From contig CM067322.1 of NCBI GenBank assembly GCA_034231615.1, positions 67,131,354 to 67,195,353 on the forward strand: a stretch of DNA of 64,000 bases, given 5' to 3'. The position numbers and the translations under genes are program-made. This stretch comes from Meghimatium bilineatum. Taxonomy: Eukaryota > Mollusca > Gastropoda > Stylommatophora > Philomycidae. How positions within the stretch are numbered: position 1 is the stretch's first letter; each line of letters starts with the position of its first letter. Below, one piece after another: positions 11,215 through 21,935 of this stretch. The notes beneath the pieces were generated by a model. It was not told the DNA's origin. It saw only the letters and a list, made by a program, of their open reading frames with translations, and made no database searches.

Positions 11215-11670
11215 CCAAATATGTGAGCATGAACACAAAAACTGCACTATATAAAACTATCATCATACCATCACTATGCTACCAATGTCAAACGTGGACA
11301 CTAACAACATAATAAAAAAAAACTTGCTACAACAGAAATGACTTGTCGACGTCGAATCCTCGGAGTAACAATATGAGACAGAATCAGGACGAAAACATCA
11401 GAAGACTAACATACACAATGCCAATTCTGGATTATATCAGAAGACAACAGATTAGGTCGTTTTCGCATGCTTCCAGACTACCATCAGACAGTGCCCCTAA
11501 AAAAGCATTACTATACAGACACTGTGATTACAAAGTCAGGGACAGACCTGGCAAACGATGGATTACAGAAATAAAAGAGTCAACGAAAACAAACATATAT
11601 GAAGCACTCAAAAAAATATATCTAGGGAACTTTCCTACACCTGACGCTGCAAGGCATAAAGCGGTATAAA
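11215..11670 (+). pseudogene. RT C-terminal tail
   Basis: The order of conserved blocks is that of the RT thumb and tail: TALYKTIIIPSLCYQCQTW, then a CRRRILGV block in another frame, DYIRRQQIRSFSHASRLPSD, and RPGKRWITEIKE. At least two frame changes are needed. A related tail lies at 36205-36440 (SLPSDSIPHTARY). The palm and endonuclease are missing. Confidence 0.7.
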
Positions 11671-12473
11671 GCGAAAAGAAAGAATCTGGTATCATTTTCT
11701 TAGACTAATTTAGATATACGAGCTTTTTGGTGGTCTAAGCTTTTTCCCCAAGTTAAACCGGAATAGTCAACATGAATTCCCTGACAAAGAAGCCACTGCA
11801 CTAACCACATGGCTAGAGCTTCTTTAATAATTACCTTAGATTATTTTGGAAGATAGTTAGCTTGTATATTATTAGCCCCAATTAAGGCCAGCTCCTTGTC
11901 ATAGAGATAGGCCAGCTCCTTGTCATGTAATTAAACACAACCAGTGGGTGAAAAAACTAAGCCTGGCCAGAATCACCGACATTCGCGCAAGACTACTGTC
12001 TATTCCGGCATGTTAAGTCTAGTCAAAAGGAAACTAAAGGCGTCCCAGTTGTTACAAGCTGTGTGGTAACTGGAAATGCACTGAGCATGGCAAATTATCC
12101 CAGCTGACGAAGTTAGATTGAAATGAACGGTTGAGTCTTACAAAAGCACCAAAGCATATCTGACACGGTCACTGAGAATCTGGCGCTTAATCAGAATACA
12201 TGAAAAAATTATGTACAAACTGTGCACTTATGACTAGCGGAGGCTAAAGAAGTGATACACCGTACATGTCTCCAACAACCTGGACCTATAACATCACCTA
12301 TTGGGTCGCTGCTAGACTAAGTGCACGAGCAGAAGATCCAAGTCCTATAACCTATGTGCGATGAAAAGATAACAAAAACCACGGCAACATAATAAACGTA
12401 ATTATTGCCTTGAGAATTCCTACAGTTAAAAATTATGCTTTGATCTCTAAGTCCTAAACTGAATATGCGACCA
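11671..12473. other. Unassigned spacer
   Basis: No gene seen. A short direct duplication (ggccagctccttgtcat) occurs at about 11887 and 11911. Confidence 0.45.
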
Positions 12474-12607
12474 CCATTTCCACTTACGCTTACTGTTACA
12501 CATTTCCACTTACGCTTACTGTTACACATTTCCACTTACGCTTACTGTTACACATTTCCACTTACGCTTACTGTTACACATTTCCACTTACGCTTACTGT
12601 TACATAT
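12474..12607. repeat. Short minisatellite, 26-bp unit, five copies
   Basis: Near-identical units tttccacttacgcttactg plus ttacaca follow each other. The lack of divergence indicates a young array. Confidence 0.95.
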
Positions 12608-12641
12608 TTTGACTACTTTCATCATTCTTAGCTTGAAACAA

Positions 12642-12935
12642 TGGTCTTCCTTTTCTATTTCCGTTCTCAAATTCTTGCAAATTAGCTGGATGTAATCTGA
12701 AGAACAGAATGCGCTGTCTAATGATTTTCAACTTTGCTGCGATATCTGCGTCTATCGCATTGACATATCCGACTTCAGTATGTTTTCTGGATCATTTTTA
12801 CTATACACGGGATGGGCCAGCCAGCACCATAACATAATCTCATTATGCGTTAATCTCATTAAACGATATGCATAGAAGGTAACCAGTGTTTCTATTCGTT
12901 GCTTCCCTTTCGGGACGCACCAATATACGGGCGAA
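12642..12935 (-). mobile_element. SINE1, diverged full-length-like copy
   Basis: Carries all SINE1 blocks from ccgttctcaaattcttgc to ccctttcgggacgc, with a small internal duplication of an aatctcatta motif near 12834-12860. The GAA tail is reduced to a pyrimidine-rich stretch. Confidence 0.75.
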
Positions 12936-13289
12936 ATGATATGACATTACATGTGAGTCTCATTACAATCGGCTGCTAGATGACAATGAAGTTTAACATA
13001 TTTACTTCTTGTGCTCCAGCACATTCCACTTGGGATATCAATTTACTAATTAAAACACACAACAAATGAATATAATGAAATATGTTATTGACTGAAAATT
13101 GCTGAGAAAAAGAGGAGTGAGATGACGAAATACATTTATTAAAAAATTGTTAAACAACGATTTCGTTCTATCGAAGAATGCTGAAAGTATCATGGACAAC
13201 TGAAAAAACAACAACTATCAAATGTGAAAGGAGGATAGGATGTGGTATATAACTCCCAAGTTCTCTGTATCTATAATACTATCATAAAA

Positions 13290-13515
13290 AGACAGTCCAT
13301 ATATTATGGCTAACAAAATCTGGAGAACACAGTTTAAAGCAGGTAAGATTGAAGACAAGAAAGATCGAGGACGACAGCTTGAGAAAACATTAGATAGCTT
13401 AACAGCGTGGCATGACAAAAATTCAACTGTTCTGATAAAAGATATTGGAAATAGATACTTGTGGAGATTCAAGATCGCTTACGCCATTCGGCACCTGATG
13501 ATGATGATGATAAAT
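13290..13515 (+). pseudogene. RT C-terminal tail with GAT-repeat 3' end
   Basis: Reads NKIWRTQFKAGKIEDKK, then LDSLTAWHDKNS and LWRFKIAYAIRHL. This is a decayed version of the GRPxxTWxDNL ... AEDRxxWR tail of animal non-LTR RT. The coding end runs directly into (GAT)n, the probable 3' tail repeat. Only the end of the element is present. Confidence 0.6.
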
Positions 13516-13639
13516 ATGAGGATGATGATGAAGTGTTAAAAAATAGACACTGATAAGACTTTAGTCTAATGAGTGCTAAATCCAGTTCTCATTATTCACG
13601 TCTGATGTCTATCGCGTAATATTGTGTTAAGCCCATATT

Positions 13640-13855
13640 TTTCATTGATCAACGGCATACCAATGGATGATGTGGTAAGCATCACGGCCACTGCCTCTGC
13701 CTCTACTTTTCCAAAAGATCTGATCTCATATTTAGGCTGTGTCGACTTAAAAATCATTGGTTATTTAAAAATAATTCAAATTGAGCTGGGCATTGAACCT
13801 TAGATCATCCGACTAGGAAGCCAGTGAGCTAACTACTGAGCTACCGTGGCCCCAT
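13640..13855 (-). mobile_element. SINE4, tRNA-derived, single copy
   Basis: On the minus strand the head is a clear tRNA-like sequence from 13855 to about 13787. It has an A-box-like TAGCTCAGTAGTTAG, an anticodon-arm-like region with CTTCCTAG, and a B-box-like GGTTCAATGCC. About 150 bases of non-tRNA body follow. The acceptor ends do not pair well and no introns or CCA-type flank support a real tRNA gene. A tRNA-derived SINE is the better reading. Confidence 0.65.
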
Positions 13856-14104
13856 GAAGATATTTACGAGAAATAATTTCATTTATACCTAGATAAATCA
13901 CAAAGTCTCCAGAGATAACTAGACACTTGAAACATAGAGGCAGCGGTAACACTGCAAAAATTAATATGGACGAAAATACGTAAACTAAAGTGATAGCGAT
14001 AGTAAACACGATATACTAACAACGAAACACAAGGTCAATGTCAACTTTTCGACTAAAAATAAACATCCGACAAATAAAATAGTCTCAACAATATCCGCTC
14101 TCAG

Positions 14105-14310
14105 TTTCCATAAAAGAACCTCAATAAAACACCTTGTCATCTACTAAGGTTTTTTTTTGTTGCATGGGTGCTCTCTCTCTCTCCCTCTCTCTTTTCTATC
14201 ACTCTTGTCAACTGGGGAATCTAAAAATGTAAAGAAAAAAAGTTCACCCATATCATTAATTAACGCCGTAGGGATGTGAGATGTTAGATCCGAGGACCTT
14301 AGTGGTCGGT
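14105..14310 (-). repeat. U-region fragments (copy U3)
   Basis: Two blocks are shared with other U copies. A catctactaaggttttt block (14135-14165) also occurs at 30050-30075, with a looser version at 54225. A 45-base block near 14253-14298 (atatcattaattaacgccg) is shared with 53843-53885. Their order is swapped relative to copy U4, so two partial insertions or a rearrangement lie here. A CT-rich microsatellite lies between them. Confidence 0.5.
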
Positions 14311-14819
14311 GACTAAACTACAATACCTGTCTGTCGTTCCCAACAGTTGGAAGGATCAACAGACAAACAACTACGTTGCAGACCGTTCGACGGCCAAAAA
14401 AAGCTCAAGTATGCAAACTTGCAAGAAATGCATGTTAACATCGAATGCCACAAACAAACCAAAACAATATAACTCCCTATATATATATATATATATATAT
14501 ACGATTCGGATTAATCATAAACTTAGTGATAGAGGTGGAACCGCGACCACTATTATTTGTGGTGATACATTAATTTCAAGCTCTACTAGGGGGAAAAATA
14601 TTCAACTCGATTCTTTGATGTGTACACAGAAAATATAGTTAAGAAAGAGGAACTCCATAGTTCACCCGAATCCGTAAATAGGATATATATATATGTTTTT
14701 TAATGCACAATGGCCGCTATGGACGGAGGAACTATAACGGCGTTCCTGTTTTCAACTTGTAAATTTATTTTTTGTTTTGTTTGTTGCAAACACCTCTGAT
14801 TTTGATCAGTGACATGCTG

Positions 14820-14960
14820 TTGTTTTTTATACCACTAGCTTGTTGTTCTGATGGTGCTTAGAGAACATTTTGTTAACGTCGAAACGTCGATTTGTGTGTA
14901 TTACTATGTGTGTCCTTAGGTCTTTGCAAAACTTCATTATCCTACAATTCCTGGATTTAC
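14820..14960 (+). mobile_element. Penelope-like element 3' end, diverged
   Basis: Contains cgaaacgtcgatttgtgtg, then tattactatgtgtgtcc and aaaacttcattatcct. The same blocks occur in order at 55639-55720 and, more distantly, in the PLE pair at 61757-63231. Known PLEs can carry hammerhead ribozymes in their terminal repeats. The CTGATG at 14849 and the GAAAC at 14882 are spaced like a degenerate hammerhead, but I cannot form a good stem II. Confidence 0.5.
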
Positions 14961-15047
14961 CTCCTGGAAACTAAGACTGGCCGACCCTCCTAACAGCATA
15001 TGGAAGGTCAGGTGGCATCTACTAGTGGCCACTAGACCAACCACCAT

Positions 15048-15209
15048 CAGTGCCGGATTTACCTATAAGCTAAACAAGCTATAGCTTAGGGCCCCTCTTT
15101 CTTGGGAGGCCCCAAATTTTTTTTATTTCGCTGTCTATATATTCTTAATCGTTAAAGAGCTCCATATCTCAAATAGCTTAGGGCCCTATCAAGTCTAAAT
15201 CCAGCCCTA
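15048..15209. mobile_element. hAT-type MITE, 162 bp
   Basis: Inverted ends CAGTGCCGGATTTA and TAAATCCAGCCCTA sit between exact 8-bp TSDs ACCACCAT (15040-15047 and 15210-15217). An internal tagcttagggccc/gggccc symmetry adds to the inverted-repeat structure. No coding capacity. Confidence 0.9.
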
Positions 15210-15217
15210 ACCACCAT

Positions 15218-15868
15218 GCTACATTATAGAAGATGATATGACTGTATAGTGAGGTTTTTAAAAATGAAAACTCCGCAGGCATTTTATCTTTACAGTTATG
15301 TGGGTTTTTTAATGTCGTAAAGTCTTGTTGTCAATCATCCCTTTGGCCGTCCAACTATGGCATTGGACTCCGTCATGGAACCTACGTCATGTGACCCGGA
15401 CTGTCAAGATCTCATGGGTTTCATGTTGTATGCCGAACATACCCAGAAAGCAAATGGAGACAATGGAAAACTGAAGTGAAACCATCCAATTCAAGACGTG
15501 ACGATTCTATATCTTTCCAAATTTGGCAGACTTGCTATACGTCTTGTGTGCCGGAAGACTGCATGCCATGAATGAAGAGTGATGAAGCACATATCAGAAC
15601 CACTACCAATAAATGAAAGAGTGGGAAATGTCAAGTCAAAGCAGCATCATGCCAGTTGGAAAATGGTGTTCCTTGTCCCAGGCCCTACTTTATATGATCA
15701 GTCCTCTGGGTTTGAAAACAAGCTTCAGAAACATAACACCAACATGAAAGTAAGTATCTAGGTATGTTAATCTATTCATACTTTCAATGATACACCATTT
15801 GCCTTTATGCAAGGTGAGTGATACATTTTGCCAGGTACTAGTTGTAACATAAATTCAGTTTTATTCCC
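15218..15868. other. Unassigned spacer
   Basis: No recognisable domain or repeat. The short plus frame near 15579-15761 has no homologue I recognise. Confidence 0.4.
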
Positions 15869-15883
15869 CTTCGTATTAATAGT

Positions 15884-16755
15884 TAGTTAGTTAGCTAGTT
15901 AGTTAGTCGTCGGATCATCATCACTGCAAACTGGACACGTCCATAGTTGCTCCGATCTCTCCTTGAGTGTATCCGCCATTACACTTCTGCTGACAGTACC
16001 GGTCCTATGCTGGTTGACCATCATTCTTCTGCGCCCTCCGAAATGTTCACCTCTAGCAACACCGCATTTCAATCCCTGATCTTTAATCCTAGCCATTGAA
16101 AAGGAATCATCATCCACATTAGTCTCACTCTCACGTGTTATATCTCGTAAGGAGTTCAAAACGTCAGCGCGGTCCATTGCCCCATCGCCCTGTGCCACAA
16201 TCGCGCACGATGCCAGTTGATCCGCTCTTTCATTGCCTCAAACGCCCACATGTCCCGGCACGAAAATAAATGTAACCACTTTCAAGCTCGCCTTTCTCAG
16301 GGCCTAAATCCACTGTTCGCGAACGAGATCGACTTGTACCTTCTTAAGCATACTCATAGAGTCACTCAAGATGCAGACCTGCGTTACCTTCTGTGTGCGT
16401 AGCCACTCACATGCCTTGGTCACCGCCATATTATCCATGGTCATACTACTCTTAGTGACCGCAAAGGCACCACTCTCCTCCTTGATTGTTTTACCTGCGC
16501 ACTGAGCTGTAAAGGCCCAAGCACTGCGAACATGCCTAATTACAGATCCATCAGTGTATACATCAGTGTCACAAATCACATCCCCCTCTTTGGTAGTCTC
16601 ACTGATTAAAGCCTGCACTTCTTTCTCCACAGCTGTGGGACACCATTCTCTGCATTCCCTGCTAAGTGATATTACTACTCTCAAACAAGTTTCGAAATCT
16701 GTGGGTAGACTTATCCATTCCGCACCTGCTGCCACATCCTGCAATCTGCAAACGT
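15884..16755 (-). mobile_element. Family A non-LTR retrotransposon, 5'-truncated (RNase H)
   Basis: An 872-bp copy with an exact 15-bp TSD, CTTCGTATTAATAGT, at 15869-15883 and 16756-16770. The minus strand encodes the end of ORF2. The RNase H domain shows VYTDGS (Asp), MDNMAV (Met-Asp where Glu is expected), CILSDSMSM (Asp) and GNERADQLA (Asp). A C-terminal region ends with a TCPVC zinc-binding-like pair, and the 3' tail is an AACT-unit run. Defects: a TGA just before GNERAD (16238-16240), a TAG earlier in the same domain, and a four-codon duplication-like insertion before YTDG. Copy 24145-25381 carries the same TGA. RNase H removes RNA from the RNA/DNA hybrid during element copying. Confidence 0.92.
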
Positions 16756-16770
16756 CTTCGTATTAATAGT

Positions 16771-17085
16771 AAACTCAAGTCGGAACAGGTTTTGATGAAA
16801 CTGTCTATAATAATTTGTAGATCAGTCTTAGTGTTGGCAATTATGGGCACATACATTAGCAAATGGAAGATCCATTTGATGTATGATTTGACTTTGGTTT
16901 TTGCCGTTAAAGTTTAAATAATTTTCTACCAATGCGATATCAGATGTCTACTCCCACGTCTAGATCTCTGAAAGCATAATCCACATATTATAGAACATGA
17001 TGTTAAATAGGATATGTGCCAGTACGCAATCCTATTTAACTCTGAGACAGGAAAAATTGTAGATAACTCTCCATCATCCTGAACT
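16771..17085. other. Unassigned spacer
   Basis: No gene or repeat recognised. Confidence 0.4.
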
Positions 17086-17093
17086 CTAAGCTT

Positions 17094-17215
17094 GCATTCC
17101 ATGATGCGATTGCTGCACCGTTGTGATCGAGAAGTGTGTACATATTGCACATATTCCATGATGCGATTGCTGCCCCATTGTGATCGAGAAGTGTGTACAC
17201 ATTCCATGCACCTAA
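17094..17215. repeat. Two-copy tandem duplication, about 60 bp
   Basis: The segment beginning attccatgatgcgattgctg and ending gatcgagaagtgtgtaca occurs twice in tandem with few changes. Parts of the unit start again at 17208. Confidence 0.85.
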
Positions 17216-18100
17216 AATCAGTGGGAAAATCTTTTCCCTTAATTCGAGTGAATTTTCTTGGTTGTGAAATGAGTTGCACCGGGGATTTTGATTTAACTGA
17301 GGAAGAGTTACACATTATATGTAACAATGATTTGATGTCTGGTCCAATCGGTAATATGAAACGTAATAGATTATTTAACAAGCAATACGTTTCTGAATCA
17401 TTTGATGCTGTAGAAATATTGATTATAGTATATACATTTTTTATATGATGAATGTTGATATATATTTTCGGATTATTGTGTGAAATACTAATAAATAATT
17501 GTTATAAATAATATATTTCCTTATTGATTTTCAATGCTCAATATGTGTACATTTCCGTGGATTTTTGCAATCAATTTAGAACACCTGCATTAGATTACCA
17601 AGCTACAATAATTTTGCCATGAATAGATTTTTGTGTGATTTTGGTCATTCTTTTGTTGTCATTTCACTAACTCTTTCTTCCATAATTAACTAATCATATA
17701 ATGTTATGTCATACTAACAATTTAATCGTGCTGTACAATCATTTCGCTTTCATTTGATATATAATCAAGGAGGTTTTCTTGAAAAATGTAAATGTTATTG
17801 AGTTCTGAACTTGTTGACATTTAGTGGTTTAAAATTCAAAGAAAGATAACTCCGCAACCGAGGAAAAGATAACTGAGGAAAATAATACATGAGAAAAAGA
17901 GTTAAGCATAAACCTGATTGTAGGGGTAAAATATTTCACTCTCTGGCGATTCCAGAGGAATGATTTTATTACAATATGTATCTAGAAAACTTTGTTACAT
18001 CTGTACAACTCAACATTCTTGAGACAAACAAAAAATGTTGCAAGGAAGACGTGCAGACAGATACGGATTGAAATCTAAAGCGCTCATATGTTACCGCTGC
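17216..18100. other. Unassigned AT-rich spacer
   Basis: Very AT-rich. No gene, array or element boundary seen. Confidence 0.5.
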
Positions 18101-18179
18101 AGGAATATATATATATATATATATATATATACACGTTTAGGGGGGGGGGGGTGTCGGAGAAGAGAGATGGGGGATTAAC

Positions 18180-18735
18180 TACACTGTGGTCTGCCATGTC
18201 GCTACTAAGCAGGTATTGGGGTGGGTTGGCTGGCACATCCCACAGAAAGTTAAGATGACCCGAAAGGTATGTAAGTCGGAAGTGTATTGTTGAAGGCATG
18301 TAAGTCGGATCTGTAGTGTTGAAGGTATGTAAGTCGGATGTGTATTGTTGAAGGCATGTAAGTCGGATCTGTAGTGCTGAAGGTACGTAATCCGGATGTG
18401 TAGTGTTTAAGGTATGTAAGTCGGATGTGTAGTGCTGAAGGTACGTAATCCGGATGTGTAGTGTTGAAGGTACGTAAGTCGGATGTGTATTGTTGAAGGT
18501 ATGTAAGTCAGGTGTGTAGCGTTGAAGGTATGTAAGTCAAGTGTGTAGTGCTGAAGTTATATAAGTCGGATGTGTAGTGTTTAAGGTATGTAAGTCCGAT
18601 GTGTAGTGCTGAAGGTACGTACGTTGGATATGTAGTGCTGACGGTTGCAGATATCGCCGTCAAGCTGTAAAACATAAAAACATCATTTCGTTCTCCGACT
18701 ACATTCTGCTAAATTGCAAGAGTTTGTTAACGAAT
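18180..18735 (+). mobile_element. SINE1 split by an internal minisatellite
   Basis: The left flank (18180-18265) matches the 5' half of SINE1: tgggttggctggcacatccc. The right flank (18640-18735) matches its 3' half: ttgcagatatcgccg, then ctacattctgctaaattgc and the gaatgcagac end. Between them lies the 29-bp array, whose unit resembles the SINE segment aagtcggatgtgtcaggc followed by agaagg. The array thus expanded in place from one SINE segment. Confidence 0.8.
18266..18640. repeat. Minisatellite, 29-bp unit, about 13 copies
   Basis: Units of the form taagtcggatgtgtagtg plus ttgaaggtatg, with scattered substitutions (gtaatccgg variants). The period is 29, so no frame stays open. An adjacent TA microsatellite and a G-run lie at 18103-18151. 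Confidence 0.9.
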
Positions 18736-18789
18736 GCAGACAGAAAATAAATACTCAAGTATTTTAAAATAAATATATTGAAAATCAAT

Positions 18790-18842
18790 ATTTGCTTCAT
18801 AGACTACAACAAGGCCTTCGACAGAGTCCAACTATTGTCTAT
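18790..18842 (+). pseudogene. Tiny RT palm fragment
   Basis: Encodes CFIDYNKAFDRVQ, the conserved RT motif A (FxDxxKAFDxV) of non-LTR elements, including the first catalytic Asp. Nothing else of this element is visible. The next sequence belongs to an RT in the opposite orientation. Confidence 0.7.
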
Positions 18843-18844
18843 TG

Positions 18845-19990
18845 TGTTATCCCCAGGTGGATGATGGTCAGAATACCCACACTTGCTGTTAAGCGTAGGG
18901 GTGGTGGCTGGGAGATTTAGTTATCTGTCCAAGGTCAGATGTGTGGCCGTGGCTGCGTTGAATCAGCATCTGTTCAGGGTTGCCTTGATGTTATCTATTA
19001 ATTTTTTTTAGGTCTTCCTCTGACCTTTTATCCGGATCTTCTTATTTATGTTATATGTTCTTGTGGGTAGTTGGTTATAGTTCATTCTCATAAGGTGTCC
19101 AAACCATTTTATTTGTTGTTTCTCGATATATGTTGTGCTTGATCTTATACCGATTCTTATCCTGGTTTTATCATTTCTCGCTTTGTCTAGTTTGGTCACT
19201 CTTGAGGCTTTTCTCGGGCATTTCATCTCACGTGTTATAAGTTTTCTCTGCTGGGCTGCTGTCATCGCCCATGTCAGGCATTGATAGCAGAGTAAAAAAA
19301 AAAGCATTTGTACAACTTACTCCTCTCGAGAATCGAAACTGAGAGGAGCTCAAATGTGGATTTGTGATGTATCTTAGAAGTATTTCTAATATTTCGTCAT
19401 ATATGTTTCCTGTGTGACTTAGTAAGGAGATACCTCTGTATGATCGCATTCTCTTTTATTTCCTTTGCTCCTCCATATTGGTACTATTATTGAGCTTTTC
19501 CAGTCTTCTGGTATTTTCTTTCTTTCTATGCTATTTCGAATTATTTGTGCTAGACATTTCACCCATGTTTCCTTGTATGCTCTTATCGCTTCGTTAGTTA
19601 TACCATCTGCTTTTGGTGATTTGATATTGGGAATATATTTTAAACTGCTTCTATTTCTTGATTTAGTATATCAGGTTCTGTAGTGTCTTAGTTTATTGGA
19701 ATGAAATTATACTCTGTTATTATGTTGGGATTGTATAACTCTTCACAGTATTCTTTCCATCTTTCTTTTCTTTCTAGATTATTCAGTACATGATTGCCTA
19801 TTTTTATCATTTATGAGAATGGTGGGGTTGTAGCTTTTGTAGATATGATACTTTTTGAAAAATGTTTGAGGCCTTGTCCAGCAAATTTGATGTAGATGTT
19901 CTCCATATTCATTGCAGGAGTTAGATTGTGCTTCTTTTATTATGCGTTTGGCGTTAATCCTTGCTTGTCAATATTGTAAATAGTGTTTTT
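18845..19990 (-). pseudogene. Non-LTR RT pseudogene (family F)
   Basis: Minus-strand blocks in order: SPKADGITNEAIRAYKE and IPEDWKSSIIVPIW (fingers, about 19600-19480), YRGISLLSHTGNIYDEILE (19440-19375), and RGVSCTNAF (about 19320). A jump then deletes the whole palm with its YADD box. After it come LCYQCLTWAMTAAQQRKLITREMKC, QQIKWFGHLMRMN and a decayed GRPxKxW tail ending about 18850. Stops and frame changes occur throughout. It was an endonuclease/RT ORF2. The last block is related to the tail at 36735-37000. Confidence 0.85.
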
Positions 19991-20119
19991 GTTGTTTAGC
20001 GTCCAACATGAGAAATTAACTGAATGTCTTTAAGAAATACGTATAGTTAGGAAAAAACAGCAGATTGAGTAGAAATATTTATTGGGAATAAGCTGCATCA
20101 ATAAGGTGTGAAACAGTTA

Positions 20120-20345
20120 CTATACACATAAATTAAAAGAGGAGTGAGACAAGGGTGTATTTTATCCTCCAGTTAATTTAACATCTACACAAAGAACATT
20201 TTAAACATATAGAAGGAATACCAGGACTAAAGACCAATAGTAAAATACTAAACAGCCTGCGTTATACAGATACCACTATCCTCGTAGCAGAAAGTGAACT
20301 GAAACTACACAGACTAATAGATCAAGTCAATAAATCAATTAAAGA
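20120..20345 (+). pseudogene. RT palm fragment with mutated active site
   Basis: Encodes KRGVRQGCILS (RT motif B region), then in another frame LRYTDTTILVAES, corresponding to the YADD motif C box with Ala-Asp-Asp changed to Thr-Asp-Thr. SELKLHRLIDQVNKSIKEY follows. One catalytic Asp is lost and frames are broken, so it is inactive. It ends at the SINE2 insertion. Confidence 0.75.
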
Positions 20346-20349
20346 ATAT

Positions 20350-20530
20350 CGACCAGATATCTTCTTCATCTTCAGCGTTCATTCTCAAACACCCGCTGGA
20401 TCTCCCTTGTAGCAGGACCATGACCATACTAGATTTCAAGCAGGATGTAGTCAAGAGAATGGAAATGAGTTGTGTTATCGTTTTATTTGTGCCAATGGCC
20501 CAACAGATCCGTCTACGGTAGGGAATAGAT
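20350..20530 (-). mobile_element. SINE2 copy
   Basis: Blocks cttcatcttcagcgttcattctcaaac, ctggatctcccttgtagcagg, aggatgtagtca and gccaatggcccaacagatccgtc match the copies at 54297 and 61203. The terminal 40 bases near the GAA tail are shared with SINE1, so the two families are related or share a 3' end. Confidence 0.75.
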
Positions 20531-20534
20531 ATAA

Positions 20535-20628
20535 AGATCGTTAGTCTAGCAGAGTGCATCACCACAGCAAGAGACAGAGGAACCTGGAGTTCCATTACGG
20601 AGACGGCACATGATGATTTAAAATATTC
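20535..20628 (+). pseudogene. Family D RT C-terminus fragment
   Basis: Encodes SLAECITTARDRGTW, corresponding to SLAECTTKTRDRSYW in the family D copy at 44699-45118. It may be the same element as the palm fragment at 20120, separated by the SINE2 insertion, but the middle part is missing. Confidence 0.6.
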
Positions 20629-21384
20629 CCCTAGGACATGCATCTATATGACAGTGGTTCTCAATATTGAAAGCCCATATGACCCTTGGAGACCACAGAG
20701 ACTTCAAGGGGGGCGCGGAGAAATAATTAAAACGGGGGGGGGGGTAACAGACACGCCTGGGGGGCACAGGATGATAATCACACTGAATACAATTGAAACT
20801 ATTACACACGTACTCGTACACACGCACGCACACACACACATATGTGTGGGGCCCGATAACATAATTGAATTTGTAAGCTGGCCTCGTAAAACCACCTCGT
20901 CGAACTAGTTAGTTTGAACACCGACCATCCAAATTGTACTGGCGATACGATTGCACTCTTAAGTAATACACACGTTTCATGTAATAACATGTCTCACTAA
21001 TTAGTATAGCTTACCAGTACATGAAATTACATCTATACGTTTACACGAGTCTGCATAACTCACACAGATTTCTGTCTTACCGTAATCTTTTCCGTGGACC
21101 ACGGTCTTATAAAGCAAGAAACAACCACACTTTAGTGCAAAAAGGCTACGTACAATGTCAATTATTTGAAATCAGGCAAGCTCTCCTGCGTTACACATGC
21201 AGTGAGATACACAACCACTCTCCAGAGGTTGGCACATATTCATTCAGCTATATCACAAACACAACTATATATCATTACCGTTGTGCACATTTACTAACAC
21301 ACTTCAATATGTGTAAAGTATAGATATTTACATAAAATATTTGATGTGTAATCACAGCTGTATGAAACTAAGACTTAACAATAC
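20629..21384. other. Unassigned spacer with G-runs, CA microsatellite and one possible hAT end
   Basis: CAGTGGTTCTCAATATTG at 20652 resembles a hAT 5' terminus, but no partner end was found. A G-run (20733-20743) and a CA/CG-rich microsatellite (20810-20845) follow. No gene supported. Confidence 0.4.
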
Positions 21385-21394
21385 ATACTTCATA

Positions 21395-21680
21395 ACACCC
21401 GTGTGTTGACGGGGCCCGAAAGGGGAGAAAAGAATAGCAACATTGTTTACCTTCCACGCATGTCGTAAAAGGTGACTAAGGAGGTTATGGGATGGAGTTC
21501 GCTGCCCCATACCATATAGTGTCAGTGACCTAAACCATGCTGAAGTCGGATGTGTCAGGCAGAAGGCGCAGATATCGCAGCAATGATGTAAACCATGACA
21601 CAACGCATTCCGTACTCCAGACTACATCCTGCTAATCTGCAGGAGTTTGAGAACGAACGCGGAAGAAGAAGAAGAAGAAG
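21395..21680 (+). mobile_element. SINE1 reference copy with TSD
   Basis: A complete 286-bp copy flanked by the exact 10-bp repeat ATACTTCATA (21385-21394 and 21681-21690). It runs from acacccgtgtgttg, through tttaccttccacgcatgtcg, ggttatgggatgg and gcagatatcgcag, to gagtttgagaacgaacgcgg and a (GAAGAA)n tail at 21661-21680. The tail position fixes the sense strand. The TSD shows true retrotransposition. I see no convincing A/B box, so the RNA origin of its head is open. Confidence 0.92.
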
Positions 21681-21776
21681 ATACTTCATATCATAGCTAC
21701 CTATTCCAGCACACATAACCACCTCTACTCTCCAGTCTTATAATTCCCGTAAACTACAACAATGCAGTCCCGTGAA

Positions 21777-21905
21777 CTCATCGGGAATCATCCTTATAGA
21801 GTGACGCTGTTTACTTTTATCGTTATTGTCATTTACTGTCTACATAAAATATACACAGAGTGACCAATGACACGAGCCAAATACTCATAACCACTCAACC
21901 GCCAG
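21777..21905. mobile_element. Palindromic MITE, truncated copy
   Basis: Begins gaactcatcgggaatcatcc and contains the core blocks attgtcatttactgtctaca and gtgaccaatgacacg of the neighbouring complete copy. The right terminal repeat is missing or degraded. Confidence 0.7.
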
Positions 21906-21935
21906 AATGTGTCTCTCGAAAATGTAGTCCAAAAT

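Noticed and set aside
13787-13855. Functional tRNA gene
   Set aside because: A- and B-box-like sequences are present, but acceptor pairing is poor and a SINE-like body follows.
20652-20900. hAT element starting CAGTGGTTCTCAAT
   Set aside because: Only one end found; no inverted partner or 8-bp TSD. The same holds for the single ends at 4647 and 60282.
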